Source: Cyclobacterium amurskyense (GTDB lineage Bacteria; Bacteroidota; Bacteroidia; Cytophagales; Cyclobacteriaceae). Taken from it: DNA of 64,000 nucleotides. Location: NCBI RefSeq assembly GCF_001050135.1, contig NZ_CP012040.1, positions 4,295,001-4,359,000 of the forward strand, written 5' to 3'. Of this stretch, positions 1 to 9,269 are shown piece after piece. How positions within the stretch are numbered: position 1 is the first letter of the stretch; each line of letters starts with the position of its first letter. A program made the translations under genes and the position numbers. Under the pieces are notes generated by a model that searched no databases, had not been told where the DNA came from, and saw only the letters and a list, made by a program, of their open reading frames with translations.

Positions 1-2915
1 ATACAGGTACAGCTACTGACATAGACGGGAACTTTAGCTTAGATGTGGAAGAGGGTGCAGAGATATTGATTTCTTTTATCGGTTTTGAGCCTCAAAAGGT
101 AGTAATAGGAAACCAAAGCAAGCTTACCATAACAATGTCAGAGGATCAATCCTCTTTGGATGAAGTGGTGGTCGTGGGTTACGGAACCCAGAAAAGTAGG
201 GATCTGACCACGGCTGTAGCCAAACTTTCCGGAGAAAAACTTGAAGACAGAACAGGAACGATTACCCGGGTTGACCAGGCATTAATAGGTGCATTGGCCG
301 GAGTTAGGGTTCAGGAAGTTTCAGGTCAACCGGGTAGGCCTTTAAGCATCAAAGTCAGAGGTACAGGGTCCATTACTGCAGGATCTGAACCATTGTATGT
401 TGTGGATGGTGTGCCTATTTCAGGTGATCTGGACAATATTGCTGTCGGCAATATAGAAAGTATAGAAGTATTGAAAGATGCTGCTGCATCTGCTATATAC
501 GGGTCAAGAGGAGCCAATGGAGTAGTGATCATCACTACAAAGAGAGGGACATCTGGAGCTCCTGTTGTTTCAATCAAAACAAGGTATGGTTTCCAACAGG
601 TTGCAAAGACTTATGATGTATTAAACAGGGATGAGTGGATAGATTTTGCTGTAGAGGAAAGGAACAACACTTATTTATTGAATGGTGGGGACCCTAATGT
701 TCCCTATGATGACAGACCAGGAGGAAGCAGAATAAATCCGGAATGGATTTCAAACCCTGGAAGTTTCCCGGATACAGATTGGCAAGCCTTAATTTCAAGA
801 ACAGCACCAATTCATAATTCTCAATTGTCAATTTCGGGAGGTACGGAAAATACAACCTATAATGTCTATGCAGACGTCTTCCAGCAAGAGGGAGTTATAA
901 AGCATACAGATTACAACAGGTATTCATTTAAAATAAATGTAGAAACCAAAATTCATGAGAGAGTTAAAGTTGGTTTAAATATAAGTCCAAGTTTTTCCAT
1001 CCAAAATGAAGCGGATGCAGAAGATGTGGGTGGACCAATAGCAAGAGCCAAATTTTTAGCACCAATAGTTGAACCTCATTTGGGTACCGTAAATACTGGT
1101 GGAGAACCCTATACAAGGACAGATATTCTGGTTAATCCATTGGCTTGGTTGGAAGAAACGGATGATAAAACCAAAAGATTCCGAACTATAGGAAGCTTTT
1201 ATGCCGAGGTGGAAATCATGAAAAACCTAAGCTTAAGAAACGCTACCTCTGCGGATTATGCAAGTGGTAACAATAGTTTTTACAAGACCAATAATGTCAA
1301 TAGAGACAATGGTAGCTTCGCCCAAGCTGCTACTTCATTAAATACCAATTTACTGAATGAAACATTGTTGAGTTATTCCATTGGAAATGACAACCATGAT
1401 TTTACTGCAATAGCCGGGTTTTCCGCTCAGAAGTTCCGTAATGAAAATACTTTTAGTGAAGTAAGGGGATTTCCGGATGACTTGGTCAAAACGCTAAATG
1501 CGGGTACAGAACTTATTACCGCCCAGTCCACAGCCAGTGAACACAGCCTTTTGTCCTATTTTTCTCGTGCTACTTACAGCTTAAATGACCGCTATTTGGT
1601 TACAGCAAGTATCCGAAGAGATGGGTCTTCCAGGTTTGGAGGCAATAACAAATGGGGTTGGTTTCCATCTGTGTCTATGGGATGGAGAGTATCGGAAGAA
1701 AATTTCATGCAAAATGTCAACGCACTGAATAATTTGAAATTAAGGGCCAGTTATGGAGCTACAGGAAATTACAACATTCCTAACTATGGATACATAGGGT
1801 CTCTTTCGCAAACAAATTATGTCTTGGGTGATGGAACGGGTAGCCTTGTAGGAGGTTTGAGCCCCTCATCGTTTAGTAATCCTGAGCTAAGCTGGGAAAA
1901 AAATAACACTTTAAATTTAGGTGTTGACATTGGCTTTCTGGAAAACAGATTCACATTAGGTGTGGATGTCTATAGAAGCATAACCCGTGATTTACTCTTG
2001 AATGTACCAATTCCAGTTATTTCAGGATTTAGCAGCACCTTACAAAATATAGGGAAGGTAGAAAACAAAGGGTTAGAGTTTGAACTGGGAGCCAGGGTTA
2101 TCAATACCAGTGATTTTTCATGGAGAATAGATGGGAATTTATCCTTCAATAGGAATAAGGTCTTGGAATTAGGTCCAGAAGGAGCACCCATTCCCGGATT
2201 TGCCCGAGGGACTTCTGTAACGATCACTCAAATAGGATCTCCAATTGGAAGTTACTTCCTAATTCCTGTTGCTGGAGTTTTCATGACTGAAGAAGAATTG
2301 AATTCTAGTCCTAAATCGAAAACCCAAAATGTGGGTGATTTGAAATATGTAGACACCAACGAGGATGGTATAATTACCGATGATGACAAACAAATAGTTG
2401 GGAAAAACCAACCTGATTTTACCTGGGGTTTGACCCAAACCATACAATATAAAAACTTCGATTTAAGTATCATGGCTTACGGAGAATCAGGGAACCATTT
2501 GCTTAATGAAAGTCAAGGTGGAGCAGGACGTTCCCATGTAGGAAATGTACTAGGGTATTGGAGAGACAGGTATGTTTCTGCTGAAAACCCGGGAGATGGT
2601 AAAACGCCTAGGGCCGCAGTTACATCAAACTTGACTACTCCTTCAACGTTTTGGCTATTTGATGGCAGTTTCTGGAGAATTAGAAATGTTTCATTAGGTT
2701 ATAATGCACCGGATGTTTTCTTAGGGAATTTTAGAGGTGCAATCTCAGGATTAAGGGTTTATTTAAGTGCTGAAAATGTATTCACCAAAGACAACTATTT
2801 TGGTAACCCGCAAACGGGGGTAAGGAACAACAGCCTGTTGGTTCCTGGTATTGATGCTACTAATACTTATCCATTGGCCAAATCGCTTGTTTTGGGTTTA
2901 AACATTACATTTTAA
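1..2915 (+). CDS. SusC/RagA-type TonB-dependent outer-membrane receptor, 5' end outside window
   Basis: The reading frame is open from base 3, so the gene begins before the window. What is visible starts near the end of the carboxypeptidase-regulatory-like domain (TGTATDIDGNFSL, then ISFIGFEPQ). The box DEVVVVGYGTQK and a plug domain with VRGTGSI, YVVDGVPI and GSRGANGVVIITTKRG follow, then a long beta-barrel ending in a terminal Phe (LNITF). These are hallmarks of SusC receptors, which import oligosaccharides across the outer membrane with TonB energy. The SusD partner starts 12 bp downstream. Specificity cannot be read from sequence. The signal peptide and domain start are missing because of the window edge, not because of a lesion. 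Confidence 0.96.
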   Translation, partial: TGTATDIDGNFSLDVEEGAEILISFIGFEPQKVVIGNQSKLTITMSEDQSSLDEVVVVGYGTQKSRDLTTAVAKLSGEKLEDRTGTITRVDQALIGALAGVRVQEVSGQPGRPLSIKVRGTGSITAGSEPLYVVDGVPISGDLDNIAVGNIESIEVLKDAAASAIYGSRGANGVVIITTKRGTSGAPVVSIKTRYGFQQVAKTYDVLNRDEWIDFAVEERNNTYLLNGGDPNVPYDDRPGGSRINPEWISNPGSFPDTDWQALISRTAPIHNSQLSISGGTENTTYNVYADVFQQEGVIKHTDYNRYSFKINVETKIHERVKVGLNISPSFSIQNEADAEDVGGPIARAKFLAPIVEPHLGTVNTGGEPYTRTDILVNPLAWLEETDDKTKRFRTIGSFYAEVEIMKNLSLRNATSADYASGNNSFYKTNNVNRDNGSFAQAATSLNTNLLNETLLSYSIGNDNHDFTAIAGFSAQKFRNENTFSEVRGFPDDLVKTLNAGTELITAQSTASEHSLLSYFSRATYSLNDRYLVTASIRRDGSSRFGGNNKWGWFPSVSMGWRVSEENFMQNVNALNNLKLRASYGATGNYNIPNYGYIGSLSQTNYVLGDGTGSLVGGLSPSSFSNPELSWEKNNTLNLGVDIGFLENRFTLGVDVYRSITRDLLLNVPIPVISGFSSTLQNIGKVENKGLEFELGARVINTSDFSWRIDGNLSFNRNKVLELGPEGAPIPGFARGTSVTITQIGSPIGSYFLIPVAGVFMTEEELNSSPKSKTQNVGDLKYVDTNEDGIITDDDKQIVGKNQPDFTWGLTQTIQYKNFDLSIMAYGESGNHLLNESQGGAGRSHVGNVLGYWRDRYVSAENPGDGKTPRAAVTSNLTTPSTFWLFDGSFWRIRNVSLGYNAPDVFLGNFRGAISGLRVYLSAENVFTKDNYFGNPQTGVRNNSLLVPGIDATNTYPLAKSLVLGLNITF

Positions 2916-2927
2916 AAGTTAAGAAAT

Positions 2928-4409
2928 ATGAAATTTATATATAAATATGCATTCATTTCCCTGGCATTTCTTTTCTCATGTTCAGAAGATTTTCTCAACC
3001 TGGCGCCTATTTCTAATAGAAGTGTGGAAGGGTTTTATAATAGTGAAGAGGAATTAAACCAAGCTTTGATGGGCGTTTACGATGGACTTCAATCCACGCA
3101 AACAAGTGTCTTTGCCATGTTGATGAAAGAGCAACGCTCCGACAACACCTTTCAGCAATCGCTCTTGTATAATTTTCACTCAATCATTCATTTTAACGAA
3201 TCACCTGAGAACACACAGCTTTACCCTGCTTGGTCAGAATTATTTGAGGCAATATACCGCTGTAATATTTTTCTTGAAAAGATTGAAGGGGTGAGTTTTA
3301 AGAATGAGCAGGTAAAGGCACAAATGAAGGCAGAAGCCAAAGTGATAAGGGCGCTGTTTTATTTTGATTTGGTAAGGTATTTTGGAGGAGTTCCTATTGT
3401 TACCAAGCCATTGTCTATTACAGAATCACTTCAATATGAGCGGAATTCTGTTGAGGAAGTTTATGCAACCATCATTACGGACTTAGAAGAGGCGGCCGCC
3501 GCTTTACCTCAGACTTACTCATCACAGGATGTAGGAAGGATTACCTCTTTGGCTGCAAAAGCCCTTTTGGGTAAAGTGTATTTAACCAAGAGTGGGTATC
3601 CTTTGAATTCGGGTGAATGGGAGAAAGCAAAAGGTTTACTTGAGGAGGTTATTAACTCAGGTGAATTTGAATTTTTCCCTGAGTATTCAGATGTGTTCAA
3701 TATTTCCAATGACAATGGCAAACAGTACGTTTTTTGGGTTCAATTTAATTCAGATGCTCAAGGGGAAGGTAATCCTATTCCTAGAATTCAAGCGGCCAAT
3801 AATATTGACCGAAACGACCCTGTTTTAGGGGTATCCTCAGGTGGATCTCCGCTAAGCCCAATTGTCTCTCAGGATTTCATTAATAGTTTTGAAGAGGGTG
3901 ATGTAAGGCTTGCCCACACCGTTCAAATGCAGTGGCTTCAAAACGATGGGGTGATGTTTTATACTCCCTTTTCTAAAAAGTTTGTTTCAGGGAATTCCGG
4001 TCCACAGAATAACTGGGATATAAATTGGCCTGTCATTCGGTACACAGATGTACTCATGATGTATGCAGAAGTACTAAATGAGATTGCTTATACTCCAAAT
4101 GGAAAAGCTTTTGAAATTTTAAACCAAGTACGAGAAAGAGCCGGTTTGGATCCTAAAGCAGCCAATGATGTACCTGATCAAGCATCTTTTAGAAACTGGG
4201 TATTGAATGAGAGAAGATTTGAATTTGCCTTTGAACATCAGAGATGGCACGATTTGGTTAGAACGGATCAGGGTTTATCCGTAATGAAGAATTTTTTGAT
4301 GGAATATGGACTTGATGGGAATGTAACCAAGGAGAAATACCTTTACCCAATTCCTTCAAGAGTAATTCAAACCAGTCCAATTATTACCCAAAATCCTGGT
4401 TTTCAATAA
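2928..4409 (+). CDS. SusD/RagB-family surface glycan-binding lipoprotein
   Basis: The 493-aa protein begins with a lipoprotein signal (LAFLFSCSEDFL, lipobox Cys near residue 18). It has the SusD layout: an N-terminal segment rich in SVEGFYNSEEELNQALMGVY-like helices, TPR-like helices with AEAKVIRALFYFDLVRYFGG, and a C-terminal half with RYTDVLMMYAEVLNE and NERRFEFAFEHQRWHDLVR, ending in TQNPGFQ. In this family the protein caps the SusC barrel and captures glycan at the cell surface. It is 12 bp downstream of the SusC gene, so the two form one transcription unit. Substrate is unknown. Confidence 0.96.
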   Translation: MKFIYKYAFISLAFLFSCSEDFLNLAPISNRSVEGFYNSEEELNQALMGVYDGLQSTQTSVFAMLMKEQRSDNTFQQSLLYNFHSIIHFNESPENTQLYPAWSELFEAIYRCNIFLEKIEGVSFKNEQVKAQMKAEAKVIRALFYFDLVRYFGGVPIVTKPLSITESLQYERNSVEEVYATIITDLEEAAAALPQTYSSQDVGRITSLAAKALLGKVYLTKSGYPLNSGEWEKAKGLLEEVINSGEFEFFPEYSDVFNISNDNGKQYVFWVQFNSDAQGEGNPIPRIQAANNIDRNDPVLGVSSGGSPLSPIVSQDFINSFEEGDVRLAHTVQMQWLQNDGVMFYTPFSKKFVSGNSGPQNNWDINWPVIRYTDVLMMYAEVLNEIAYTPNGKAFEILNQVRERAGLDPKAANDVPDQASFRNWVLNERRFEFAFEHQRWHDLVRTDQGLSVMKNFLMEYGLDGNVTKEKYLYPIPSRVIQTSPIITQNPGFQ

Positions 4410-4473
4410 AACAGAAGGAATCTTGATGCCTGTCCCGATTTTTATCGTGGGGGTTGAAAGGATAATTCATCAG

Positions 4474-4524
4474 GCCATTTGGAGGTTTCAAATTAGCAGG
4501 GCTAAATTGTAATCTCCAGATGGC
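4474..4524 (+). terminator. stem-loop after susD-like gene (possible attenuator)
   Basis: An 11-bp stem (gccatttggag pairing with ctccagatggc, one G-U pair) encloses a loop of about 29 nt in the 199-bp gap between the SusD gene and the symporter. No U-tract follows, so transcript processing or stabilisation is as likely as termination. Confidence 0.35.
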
Positions 4525-4608
4525 ATTGAATATTTTGTGTTAAGTGATTTCACCACCTAGTTTATTACAGGATAATCCCAACTACAATTGCCGCATAAAA
4601 TAAAAAAT

Positions 4609-7020
4609 ATGAGAAACTTACTTTACGGATTTATTTTTTTTGTTTCACCTCTTATTTCATGTAGTGACCAGACAAATTCCCAAGGAGAGCTTTCTTCAGA
4701 ATTAAGAGAACATGCCATCGAACAACTCCATTCGGTTTTGTACAGTGATTTGAAGTGGGAAAAAATTCATGCAGCAGAGTACCTATTGGCACTTGACTAT
4801 CAGACAGGCGTAGATAGTGTTTTTAAAAAAGAAGAATTAAAATTTGGCAATGAACCTTATTATAGAATTGGAATATGGAGGGTGTTGGCCCAATCTGGAG
4901 GGAATGATGATTTTAAAAAGGTTTGGATAGATAAAATTAGGGCAGTCTATCAGGACAGCCTTTCACAAGATAGGATTCATGCGGTGGAAGCACTGGCCAA
5001 GCTTGAAATATCTCCCAATACCGAGATACAGACAAATGATGAAATTTTACATGTTTTTAGCACATGGGCCCATGCCTATTCATCCGAATCCAGAAAAAAG
5101 CAAAGCATAGCGGATTTGATGGAAATTTTAAAAGGGGAGGAATATTCTGATAGGGCTAGAAAGTTGGCTGCTTATGCATTAAGAAAGATAAAAGGGATCA
5201 GTACCTCAGATTGGGATCAATTAACTGATTTGGCATTAAGTCAAACTGAAATTTCTGATTTTCAGGTCTATTTGACTTCTCTAAGTTGGATTACAGCTCC
5301 GAAGGATTCTTTATCAGTTCCTAGGATGGAAAAGCTAAAATATCTTTTGTCAAATGCGGGCAAGGACAATCTAATTTATCAAAGAGAATATGCCTATACC
5401 TTGGGCGAGAAAGGGAGTAATCTTGATCTGGATTTACTTGAGAAAATGGCCAATTTAAACCCTGACAAAGATAACCCCTCCTATAATCAACTTATTGATT
5501 TAAAAGTTACGGCTGCCTATGCCTTGCTGAGGATTGAACGAAGGGTGGAGGCTACACTTTCATGGATTGACTGGCTCGTCATTTCCTTGTATGGGGCCTT
5601 GATGTTGGGCATAGGATATTTCTACTCAAAGGTCAATAAGACCAAGGAGGACTATTTATTGGGAGGAAGGAAGATGAATTCCGTGTCTATTGGCATATCA
5701 CTCTTTGCCACTTTACTTAGTACGGTGAGTTATTTGTCCTACCCGGGAGAAATGATCAAATATGGGCCGGTAATTTTCGCTGGAATGTTAGGCTTTCCAA
5801 TCGTTTATTTTGTTGCGGGCTGGTGGTTGATCCCTAGAATAATGGCAATGAAAGTGACGAGTGCCTATGAAATATTGGAATTGAAACTGGGTTTAAGCAT
5901 CAGGATGTTGGCCATCTTTATGTTCCTTTCCTTACGGTTCCTTTGGATGGCTACTATTATTTATGTCACCATTGATGTCACTTTTCTTACGGTAGTTCCT
6001 ATAGACCCAAGCTATGTCCCTTTGGTCAGCATTTTATTAATGGTTATAACCATTGTTTATACTTCAATGGGTGGCTTAAAAGCAGTTGTGGTAACCGATG
6101 TAGTTCAAACAGTAGTGTTCTTGGGAGGAGCTTTTCTGAGTATTTTGATTGTAAGTATACATTTTGGATCGGTAAGTTCATGGATACCTACGGAATGGCC
6201 GGCCTACTGGAAGCCTATTCAATTTGGTTTTGATACCCAGGAAAGGACCACCATAGGGAATGCAGTTGTGATGTTATTTGCCTGGTATATCTGTACCACA
6301 GGCTCCGACCAAATGGCCATTCAAAGGTATTTGTCCACCAGAGACATTAAGGCAGCCAGGAAATCTTTAAAAGTTTCCTTGTACACCAATTTATTGGCTA
6401 AATGTCTTCTAGGTCTTTTGGGGCTTGCAATGTTTGCCTTTTTCTCTAAGAACCAACATTTTTTAGCCGATGGCCAATCCTTTAGTGAACAGTCAGACAC
6501 CTTGTTTCCAAGGTTTATATTGTTAGGATTACCGGTAGGGATATCAGGCTTGGTGATTGCAGGTCTGCTTGCTGCAGCCATGTCAAGCCTTTCTTCAGGC
6601 TTAAACTCCGTCTCAACGGTGATTTCTGAAGATATTTTCAATCGATTTTTTAAAAGAAAAAAAGAAGTTTCCTTCAAAGGCTCATTGCAACAGATTAAAA
6701 TCCTTTCCTACTTAACTGGATTAATTGTAATCGGATTGAGCTTTTTTGTAGGCAGTGTACAAGGGAACTTGTTTGATATTGTGATTAAGGTGACCCACCT
6801 TTTTGTGGCACCTTTGTTTGTATTGTTTTTTATGGCGCTGTTTGTTCCTTTTGCCACTGAAAGAGGGACATTTCTGGGGGGCATAGTGGCCATTATTGTT
6901 GCTGTAGCAATTTCATTTTATGGTGTGTTGGGAATTACGGTGCTCTGGGTTTTACCCTTCTCCTTTTTTGCAGGAGCTATTGTCGCCTGTACTATTAGTT
7001 TGATTAATAAAAAAGAATAA
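4609..7020 (+). CDS. Na+/solute symporter (SSS family) with N-terminal HEAT-like lipoprotein domain
   Basis: I start at the ATG at 4609 rather than the upstream TTG at 4588, because it gives a clean lipoprotein-like signal (LLYGFIFFVSPLISCSD). The protein is 803 aa. Residues ~20-310 are soluble and show repeated HEAT-like helices (KWEKIHAAEYLLALD, DRIHAVEALAKLE, ARKLAAYALRKIK, LKVTAAYALLRIE). From about residue 315 a sodium:solute symporter core begins (WIDWLVISLYGALMLGIGYF, then EDYLLGGRKM, TLLSTVSYLSYPGE, YTSMGGLKAVVVTDVVQ) with about 13 membrane segments. SSS proteins import sugars, sialic acids or organic acids with Na+. It sits between SusC/D and an aldolase, fitting uptake of the released monomer. 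The periplasmic N-domain fusion is unusual. Confidence 0.9.
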   Translation: MRNLLYGFIFFVSPLISCSDQTNSQGELSSELREHAIEQLHSVLYSDLKWEKIHAAEYLLALDYQTGVDSVFKKEELKFGNEPYYRIGIWRVLAQSGGNDDFKKVWIDKIRAVYQDSLSQDRIHAVEALAKLEISPNTEIQTNDEILHVFSTWAHAYSSESRKKQSIADLMEILKGEEYSDRARKLAAYALRKIKGISTSDWDQLTDLALSQTEISDFQVYLTSLSWITAPKDSLSVPRMEKLKYLLSNAGKDNLIYQREYAYTLGEKGSNLDLDLLEKMANLNPDKDNPSYNQLIDLKVTAAYALLRIERRVEATLSWIDWLVISLYGALMLGIGYFYSKVNKTKEDYLLGGRKMNSVSIGISLFATLLSTVSYLSYPGEMIKYGPVIFAGMLGFPIVYFVAGWWLIPRIMAMKVTSAYEILELKLGLSIRMLAIFMFLSLRFLWMATIIYVTIDVTFLTVVPIDPSYVPLVSILLMVITIVYTSMGGLKAVVVTDVVQTVVFLGGAFLSILIVSIHFGSVSSWIPTEWPAYWKPIQFGFDTQERTTIGNAVVMLFAWYICTTGSDQMAIQRYLSTRDIKAARKSLKVSLYTNLLAKCLLGLLGLAMFAFFSKNQHFLADGQSFSEQSDTLFPRFILLGLPVGISGLVIAGLLAAAMSSLSSGLNSVSTVISEDIFNRFFKRKKEVSFKGSLQQIKILSYLTGLIVIGLSFFVGSVQGNLFDIVIKVTHLFVAPLFVLFFMALFVPFATERGTFLGGIVAIIVAVAISFYGVLGITVLWVLPFSFFAGAIVACTISLINKKE

Positions 7021-7025
7021 AAGAT

Positions 7026-7808
7026 ATGAATAGTAGCAAATGTTTAGCGAAGTGGGAAGCAGGTCAACCGGTTTTGGGAATAACGCTTCATTTAACGGAT
7101 CCTTCCGTTTTCGAACTTACCAGTTTAATGGGGATGGATGTTATCTGGGTTGACATGGAGCACCACTCTCATTCTATAGAAACGGTTAATGGGTTGATGA
7201 GGGCAGCAAGGGTTGGTTCGTCCGATCTTATGATAAGACCAGGAAATGGTGAATACAACCAAATGGCCAGGTTGATGGAAGCAGGAGCCAATGGGATCAT
7301 GTATCCGAGATGCCATACGGTAAAGGAGGCAAAGCTTGCAGTGAAAAGCATTAAATTTCCTCCGATGGGAGAGAGAGGATTGGATGCCGCAGGTCCGGAT
7401 GCCCATTATGGTTTAACACCATTGTCAGAATACCTGGTAACCTCCAATAAAGGAACCTTTTTGGTGATTCAAATTGAGGATCAGGAGGGACTTGCTGCTG
7501 CACAGGATATCGCAGAAGTAGAAGGAGTCGACTTGCTTTTCTTTGGCCCGGGAGACTTTAGTCTTCAAGGTGGATTCGCTGGGAAGTTCAATGATTCTAG
7601 ATATTGGGATGCGGTGGAAAAAGTTGCTGATTCAGCCAAGAGTGCCGGTAAATTGTGGGGTACACCTGCTTTTTCATCTGAACATGCCAAGAAATTATTG
7701 GACATGGGAGCAATGCTTATTACCTATTCGAGTGATTTAAGTTTATTTCGTAAGCGATTGACTGAAATTAAAGATGAATTTAAACATTTGGGAATCAATT
7801 TTTCATAA
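7026..7808 (+). CDS. HpcH/HpaI-type aldolase (2-keto-3-deoxy acid aldolase-like)
   Basis: A 260-aa protein of normal family length, 5 bp after the symporter. Seen motifs: VDMEHHSHSIETVNGLMRAA, MIRPGNGEYNQMARLMEAGA, GIMYPRCHTVKEA, QIEDQEGLAAAQDIAEVEGV with the metal-binding Glu, and FFGPGDFSLQGG with the metal-binding Asp. Family members are metal-dependent class II aldolases that split 4-hydroxy-2-keto or 2-keto-3-deoxy acids to pyruvate (or a related keto acid) plus an aldehyde, in the cytoplasm. Here it probably cleaves the oxidised sugar acid made from the imported sugar. Exact substrate (rhamnonate-, fuconate- or uronate-derived) is inference. Confidence 0.88.
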   Translation: MNSSKCLAKWEAGQPVLGITLHLTDPSVFELTSLMGMDVIWVDMEHHSHSIETVNGLMRAARVGSSDLMIRPGNGEYNQMARLMEAGANGIMYPRCHTVKEAKLAVKSIKFPPMGERGLDAAGPDAHYGLTPLSEYLVTSNKGTFLVIQIEDQEGLAAAQDIAEVEGVDLLFFGPGDFSLQGGFAGKFNDSRYWDAVEKVADSAKSAGKLWGTPAFSSEHAKKLLDMGAMLITYSSDLSLFRKRLTEIKDEFKHLGINFS

Positions 7809-7832
7809 AGAATTTAGAGTTAATTGAATGTT

Positions 7833-9137
7833 ATGATAAGGCGTAGGCAATTCTTAAAATCTTCTGTTTCAAAGGGTATTTCTCTGATGGTTATTCCTGG
7901 ACTTGGAGGACTGAATTTTCAAACTTTCAGAAATAAAAGAAAATTGAAATACCAGCTTAAACATGATATACCGACCAAATTATATGATGGTAAAAACTGC
8001 TGGGTTCATCCTCGCGCAGGGATAATTCCTGGTGCAGGGAAAAAAGGCAAACCAAAGGTCTTGTTTACGATGAATACCCATGATATTTCAGGAAGTGATG
8101 TATTCAAGGGTATGTACGGATTTCATACGGATGATTTAGGGAAATCTTATTCAGAGCCTAAAGCATTACCTCCGTTAAATCCTCGGTTCGAAACAATTGA
8201 GGGAAAAGAACATCCTGTAGCAGCCAGCGATTTTTGGCCCGCTTTTCATTCTTCCTCTAGAAAACTATTAGGCATAGGCCACACGGTGGTTTACACTCCT
8301 GAATGGAAGGTTATGGTTCCTCGTCCAAGACATACCTCCTATGCTGTATACGATGAGAAAAAGGACAAATGGGGCAATTGGAAGAAGCTCCAAATGCCTG
8401 GTGGGGAGCGGTTTTATTTTGCAGGAGCAGGTTCAGTACAAAGGTATGATGAAAGCGATGGGAGCATTTTATTGCCTATCTATTTTAATCCCCATCCGAA
8501 TGGGAGCAAGCGATCTGATCGTATAGCTGTTTTGCGGTGTAGTTTTGATGGAGAAAACCTCAATTACCAAAGCCATGGTCAGGAAATTAGTATTGAAGAC
8601 AATTCCCGAGGTTTACAGGAGCCCTCCTTGACAAAGTTCAAGGGCAAGTATTACCTAACCATGCGTAACGATCACAATGGATATGTATGCAAAAGTCAGG
8701 ATGGTTTGAATTTCGAACCAATTGTTTCCTGGAAATTTGACGATGGAACAAACTTGGGCAATTACAATACCCAACAACATTGGGTTACTCACAGTGAAGG
8801 CTTGTTTCTCGTTTATACCAGAAAGGGGGCAGACAATGACCATGTCTTTCGCCACCGTGCGCCCTTATTTATGGCTCAGGTAGACCCGGAAAAGCTTTGT
8901 GTAATCCGGGATTCAGAGCGGGTTATTGTTGAAGAAAGAGGCGCCAGACTGGGGAATTTTGGTGTGACAAATGTAAGCCCTAACGAAACCTGGGTGACAG
9001 TGGCGGAGTGGATGCAGTTTTCAGGAAAGATAAAAACTCCTGGCTCAAATCTCGGGGTGGAAAATTATGGAAGCGATGGCAGTGTATGGGTAGCCAAAAT
9101 TCATTGGAATCAGCCTAATCAGTATTTTAAAACCTGA
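7833..9137 (+). CDS. Tat-exported sialidase-fold (BNR-type propeller) protein
   Basis: The ATG at 7833 gives a twin-arginine signal (MIRRRQFLKSSVSKG then ISLMVIPGLGGL), so the upstream TTG at 7824 is not needed. The mature part (~400 aa) has propeller-like strands with SGSDVFKGMYGFHTDDLGKS, HPVAASDFWPAFHSS, GLQEPSLTKFKGKYYLTMRN and QHWVTHSEGLFLVYTR. This resembles sialidase-superfamily proteins of Bacteroidota glycan loci. These can be exo-glycosidases or lyases, and I cannot confirm the Tyr/Glu nucleophile pair and Arg triad of true GH33 sialidases. It follows the aldolase by 24 bp. Calling it a sialidase by activity would be over-reading. Confidence 0.7.
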   Translation: MIRRRQFLKSSVSKGISLMVIPGLGGLNFQTFRNKRKLKYQLKHDIPTKLYDGKNCWVHPRAGIIPGAGKKGKPKVLFTMNTHDISGSDVFKGMYGFHTDDLGKSYSEPKALPPLNPRFETIEGKEHPVAASDFWPAFHSSSRKLLGIGHTVVYTPEWKVMVPRPRHTSYAVYDEKKDKWGNWKKLQMPGGERFYFAGAGSVQRYDESDGSILLPIYFNPHPNGSKRSDRIAVLRCSFDGENLNYQSHGQEISIEDNSRGLQEPSLTKFKGKYYLTMRNDHNGYVCKSQDGLNFEPIVSWKFDDGTNLGNYNTQQHWVTHSEGLFLVYTRKGADNDHVFRHRAPLFMAQVDPEKLCVIRDSERVIVEERGARLGNFGVTNVSPNETWVTVAEWMQFSGKIKTPGSNLGVENYGSDGSVWVAKIHWNQPNQYFKT

Positions 9138-9269
9138 TGAAATTTCTCTTAGCTATGGATGCAACTGTTAAAATTCCTACCATAAAGGGGGCTACTTGTA
9201 TATTTAAATACAAACATTTCTAAAAATGGATAGAAAAGCGGGAAATAATAGCCTAAATCAAAAAGATCA

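Noticed and set aside
7833..9137. True sialidase (GH33)
   Set aside because: Only the propeller fold is supported. The catalytic Arg triad and Tyr/Glu pair were not identified, and no sialic-acid pathway genes are present.
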